DNA of 7,829 nt, from contig NZ_CALHGG010000172.1 of NCBI RefSeq assembly GCF_938029845.1, forward strand, positions 1-7,829, in the 5' to 3' direction. The first letter of the stretch is position 1; every line of letters begins with the position of its first letter. This stretch comes from an uncultured Capnocytophaga sp. GTDB lineage: Bacteria > Bacteroidota > Bacteroidia > Flavobacteriales > Flavobacteriaceae. This document shows, one piece after another, positions 5,874-7,829 of this stretch. The position numbers and the translations under genes are program-made. Under the pieces are notes generated by a model, which was not told the DNA's origin, made no database searches, and saw only the letters and a program-made list of their open reading frames with translations.

Positions 5874-6440
5874 ATGAAAAATAACCTGTTTTTAACTATT
5901 TCCCTGCTCATAGCATTCTCTTGCTGTGCACAAAATAGTATTAGAAGAGTGGATGATAATTATTATTTTATAGAAATCCCTTCTAAAAATGGTAATTTTG
6001 ACTGTAAAGAAGATGGGACAAAATTGTGTAATAGGTATTATGTGCTTGAAGAAACTTTCTTTAAAGATAAAATAAAACTTTTTATGGCAGAAGATAATGA
6101 CTATCTCAATGAGAAATCTTCTCCCTTTGCTCTCCTTGATGCAAATCTTAAAGAAGAGCTTTTAAAGTTAGGTAGAAAGAGAGCAAAAATTCAGTTTAAC
6201 GACCAATTTGTCATTTTAGATACTACACACATAAGGACTATTTATCATTGTGTTCCTATGCAAATTAAGTATCAAAAACGTAAAGACAAAACGCTTTTAA
6301 AGTTAGATCTAACAAATTTCTCTCATTCACCTGTGGGGAATTATGAGTATTATATCTATCTTGAATATAAGAATAATAAACTATCTCTTTCAAAGATAGA
6401 GGAAATACCTTTTTCTGAATTGAAATTACATAAGTTTTAA
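5874..6440 (+). CDS. Probable lipoprotein of unknown function
   Basis: The frame can be extended two codons upstream to a TTG at 5868, but the ATG at 5874 is the better start: it is the usual codon and it directly begins the signal sequence MKNNLFLTISLLIAFSCC. That gives 188 residues. The end of the signal, AFSCCAQ, allows lipoprotein processing at C17 or C18, or ordinary cleavage before Q. The mature part has two cysteines close together (FDCKEDGTKLC) that might form a disulfide, and a later HC; the rest is lysine-rich with alternating strands and ends SELKLHKF. I recognise no family. It follows a -7 box by some 28 bases and precedes the next lipoprotein gene by 19 bases, so it probably heads that operon. 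Confidence 0.8.
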   Translation: MKNNLFLTISLLIAFSCCAQNSIRRVDDNYYFIEIPSKNGNFDCKEDGTKLCNRYYVLEETFFKDKIKLFMAEDNDYLNEKSSPFALLDANLKEELLKLGRKRAKIQFNDQFVILDTTHIRTIYHCVPMQIKYQKRKDKTLLKLDLTNFSHSPVGNYEYYIYLEYKNNKLSLSKIEEIPFSELKLHKF

Positions 6441-6459
6441 TTTTATAAACTATAGTAAG

Positions 6460-7035
6460 ATGGTACGAAAAAAAATAATTCTGATAAGTTTTCTTCTTTT
6501 TGTGTTCTTTTCTTGTAATTACACGAATAAGAGACCACAAAATAATAATGACCATTCTATCCATAAAACATCTATAATAGATACAGTTTCTATAACATCA
6601 TTAGTAGGGAATAATGCTATAGATAAATATCTCAATCAATTCAAAAAAATAGCAGTAGACAGTATTATTCCTTGGGCGACAGATAAGAAAAATCCTTATT
6701 CTGAAACATTTATTATCGGAAATAATAAGATAAAATTCATACAAGGATTAAGAGCATTAGATTATAAATCAAATGAGAGACACTATACAATTAATGATAA
6801 CACTATGAAAATTAGTAGAATTCTCATAGATAGTTTACCTATAAATTTTGATAAAATAGCTATAGATTATGGCGAAAATGCTGAAGTTTATCAAAAAGAT
6901 AATCTCATATTATTTGCAAATCAACCTATGGGCTGGAATGGGCTTTCAAATTCATATCGCTTAATTCAGATTGTAGATACAAAGTCGTATGTTTGTTATG
7001 AATTTCTAATGAATTATTTAAATATAAATCAATAG
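6460..7035 (+). CDS. Lipoprotein of unknown function
   Basis: The 191-residue product begins MVRKKIILISFLLFVFFSCN, a short positively charged start, a hydrophobic core and a lipobox-like FFSC with C19 as the lipidation site. After an asparagine-rich linker comes a globular part with IIPWATDKKNPYSETFIIGN (about 66-85) and a C-terminal segment with NQPMGWNGLSNSYRLIQIVD. I do not recognise the domain. The gene begins 19 bases after the preceding stop and is likely in the same transcript. Its small size, lipoprotein export and place in a row of similar genes would fit an immunity or surface-exposed accessory protein, but this is inference only. Confidence 0.8.
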   Translation: MVRKKIILISFLLFVFFSCNYTNKRPQNNNDHSIHKTSIIDTVSITSLVGNNAIDKYLNQFKKIAVDSIIPWATDKKNPYSETFIIGNNKIKFIQGLRALDYKSNERHYTINDNTMKISRILIDSLPINFDKIAIDYGENAEVYQKDNLILFANQPMGWNGLSNSYRLIQIVDTKSYVCYEFLMNYLNINQ

Positions 7036-7105
7036 TTCATTGGCAACCTGATGCTTTATAACTTTTATAATCATCTTAAAAAGGTTGATTTAAACATATT
7101 ATATT

Positions 7106-7829
7106 ATGAAAAATATAATCATAACCCTATTAGTTTTACTTTCATCATTAACTTCTTGTAAGGAGAAAGAAAAAGAAAATATAAATAAAAAATATCATTG
7201 GGTCGCTTATGTAAAACCGGTATCAGGCTATCCTATAAGAGTTTATCGTGGGGTAGTATATGGAAAAGACGGAGCTAGTAGGTTCGGAAATGGACAATCT
7301 AATCTATTTGAAGATGATGAACCTTTCCCTCATTTTTCTATAGGAGCAGGTACATCAGGTGTTTTTGGCTCCTCAGAGGAGGAGGAAGCTAAAGGGGTTC
7401 CTACTCACTTAGATGTTTCTTGGCTTTCGTATGTAGAAAAATGTCAATATCTCTTAGAAAATCAGCCTTTAGATTCTCTGAAGATAGCTCAACTCTTAGC
7501 TGAAAAAGTATATACTCCTTCTAGATCAGAAGACATAAGTCCAACAATAGAAGAATACAACATTTCTGTAGGTTTAGCTCCTGGTGGAGTAGTCTTTGTT
7601 TGGCTACATAGTACTGCAAGGGTCATAGAAGTAGGACGTTACCAAGCAAAAAAGATAGAAGATATTCATTTTGTGACCCAAAAAGAGGCAGACGAATATT
7701 ATAAAAGAACAGGAGATGTTATTTTAGATGAACACACTATAGAAGATAGGGATCATATCATAGAATTAGGACTCCCAAAAGAAAAAATACGAATGCAGTA
7801 TCAACAGTGTGGGACACCTGTTACTGAAC
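7106..7829 (+). CDS. DUF2931 family lipoprotein, C-terminus beyond the window
   Basis: The frame starts at ATG 7106 and is open to the end of the window: 241 complete codons with no stop. The signal MKNIIITLLVLLSSLTSC has a lipobox (LTSC) with C18 as the lipidated residue. The mature part opens with the HWVAYVKPVSGYPIRVYRG segment, followed by GVPTHLDVSWLSYVEKCQY (about 111-129) and ISVGLAPGGVVFVWLHS (about 154-170). This arrangement, a W and GYP-V start, a central 'P-L-vsWlS-vE' strand and a late 'GlAPGG-v-vWl' motif, is what I associate with DUF2931, a family of bacterial lipoproteins of unknown function. It lies 70 bases after the preceding gene. The family call is by recognition of motifs and needs a profile search. 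Confidence 0.78.
   Translation, partial: MKNIIITLLVLLSSLTSCKEKEKENINKKYHWVAYVKPVSGYPIRVYRGVVYGKDGASRFGNGQSNLFEDDEPFPHFSIGAGTSGVFGSSEEEEAKGVPTHLDVSWLSYVEKCQYLLENQPLDSLKIAQLLAEKVYTPSRSEDISPTIEEYNISVGLAPGGVVFVWLHSTARVIEVGRYQAKKIEDIHFVTQKEADEYYKRTGDVILDEHTIEDRDHIIELGLPKEKIRMQYQQCGTPVTE

Noticed and set aside
6265..6564. Minus-strand open frame of 99 codons
   Set aside because: It spans the ends of two signal-bearing plus-strand genes and their gap, and reads as low-complexity lysine and tyrosine runs.
1..7829. tRNA, rRNA, insertion sequence or phage integrase genes
   Set aside because: No cloverleaf, rRNA-like stretch, transposase motif or terminal inverted repeat was found on either strand by reading.

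Overview
The window is AT-rich and looks like an accessory region of a member of the Bacteroidota, most likely a flavobacterium of the Capnocytophaga kind. The clues are very A/T-biased codon use, promoter -7 boxes of the Bacteroidota type (TAnnTTTG), A-rich start regions without clear Shine-Dalgarno sites, and a series of small lipoproteins and secreted proteins including a DUF2931 member. The genus is an inference; the phylum is fairly safe.

Left block, minus strand (1-3797). Reading leftward from a -7 box at 2626-2633, a tightly packed operon encodes a DUF262 (ParB/GmrS-fold) protein, then an SMC/OLD-like AAA ATPase with a DUF3696 tail, then a DUF488 protein whose N-terminus only is in the window. 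Both junctions are ATGA overlaps, so translation is probably coupled. This architecture is that of an anti-phage defence system. From memory it resembles the three-gene Menshen (NsnABC) type, which should be checked. Upstream of it, a small lipoprotein overlaps by 8 bases the gene for RNA 2'-phosphotransferase (KptA/Tpt1), which keeps its full R-H-R-R catalytic set.

Junction (about 3720-4092). Two divergent blocks meet here, but instead of promoters the space holds what look like 3' tails of lost genes: two short minus-strand open stretches and one plus-strand stretch ending at 4092. This looks like a deletion or recombination scar.

Right block, plus strand (4097-7829). Five exported proteins follow: a 283-residue protein, a 153-residue protein, two probable lipoproteins (188 and 191 residues), and a DUF2931 lipoprotein cut by the window end. 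Only the last belongs to a family I recognise. The 283-residue gene appears cut short: after its TAA the same frame stays open for 51 protein-like codons to 5104. The last 17 of those codons and the following bases have been copied into a 65-base tandem repeat (2.7 copies), whose later copies no longer read through. A GC-rich hairpin at 5744-5762 and a promoter near 5838 separate the 153-residue gene from the lipoprotein cluster.

The defence operon is the clearest functional unit. The right block has the look of fast-turnover surface or immunity-type lipoprotein genes, but nothing in the sequence fixes their role.
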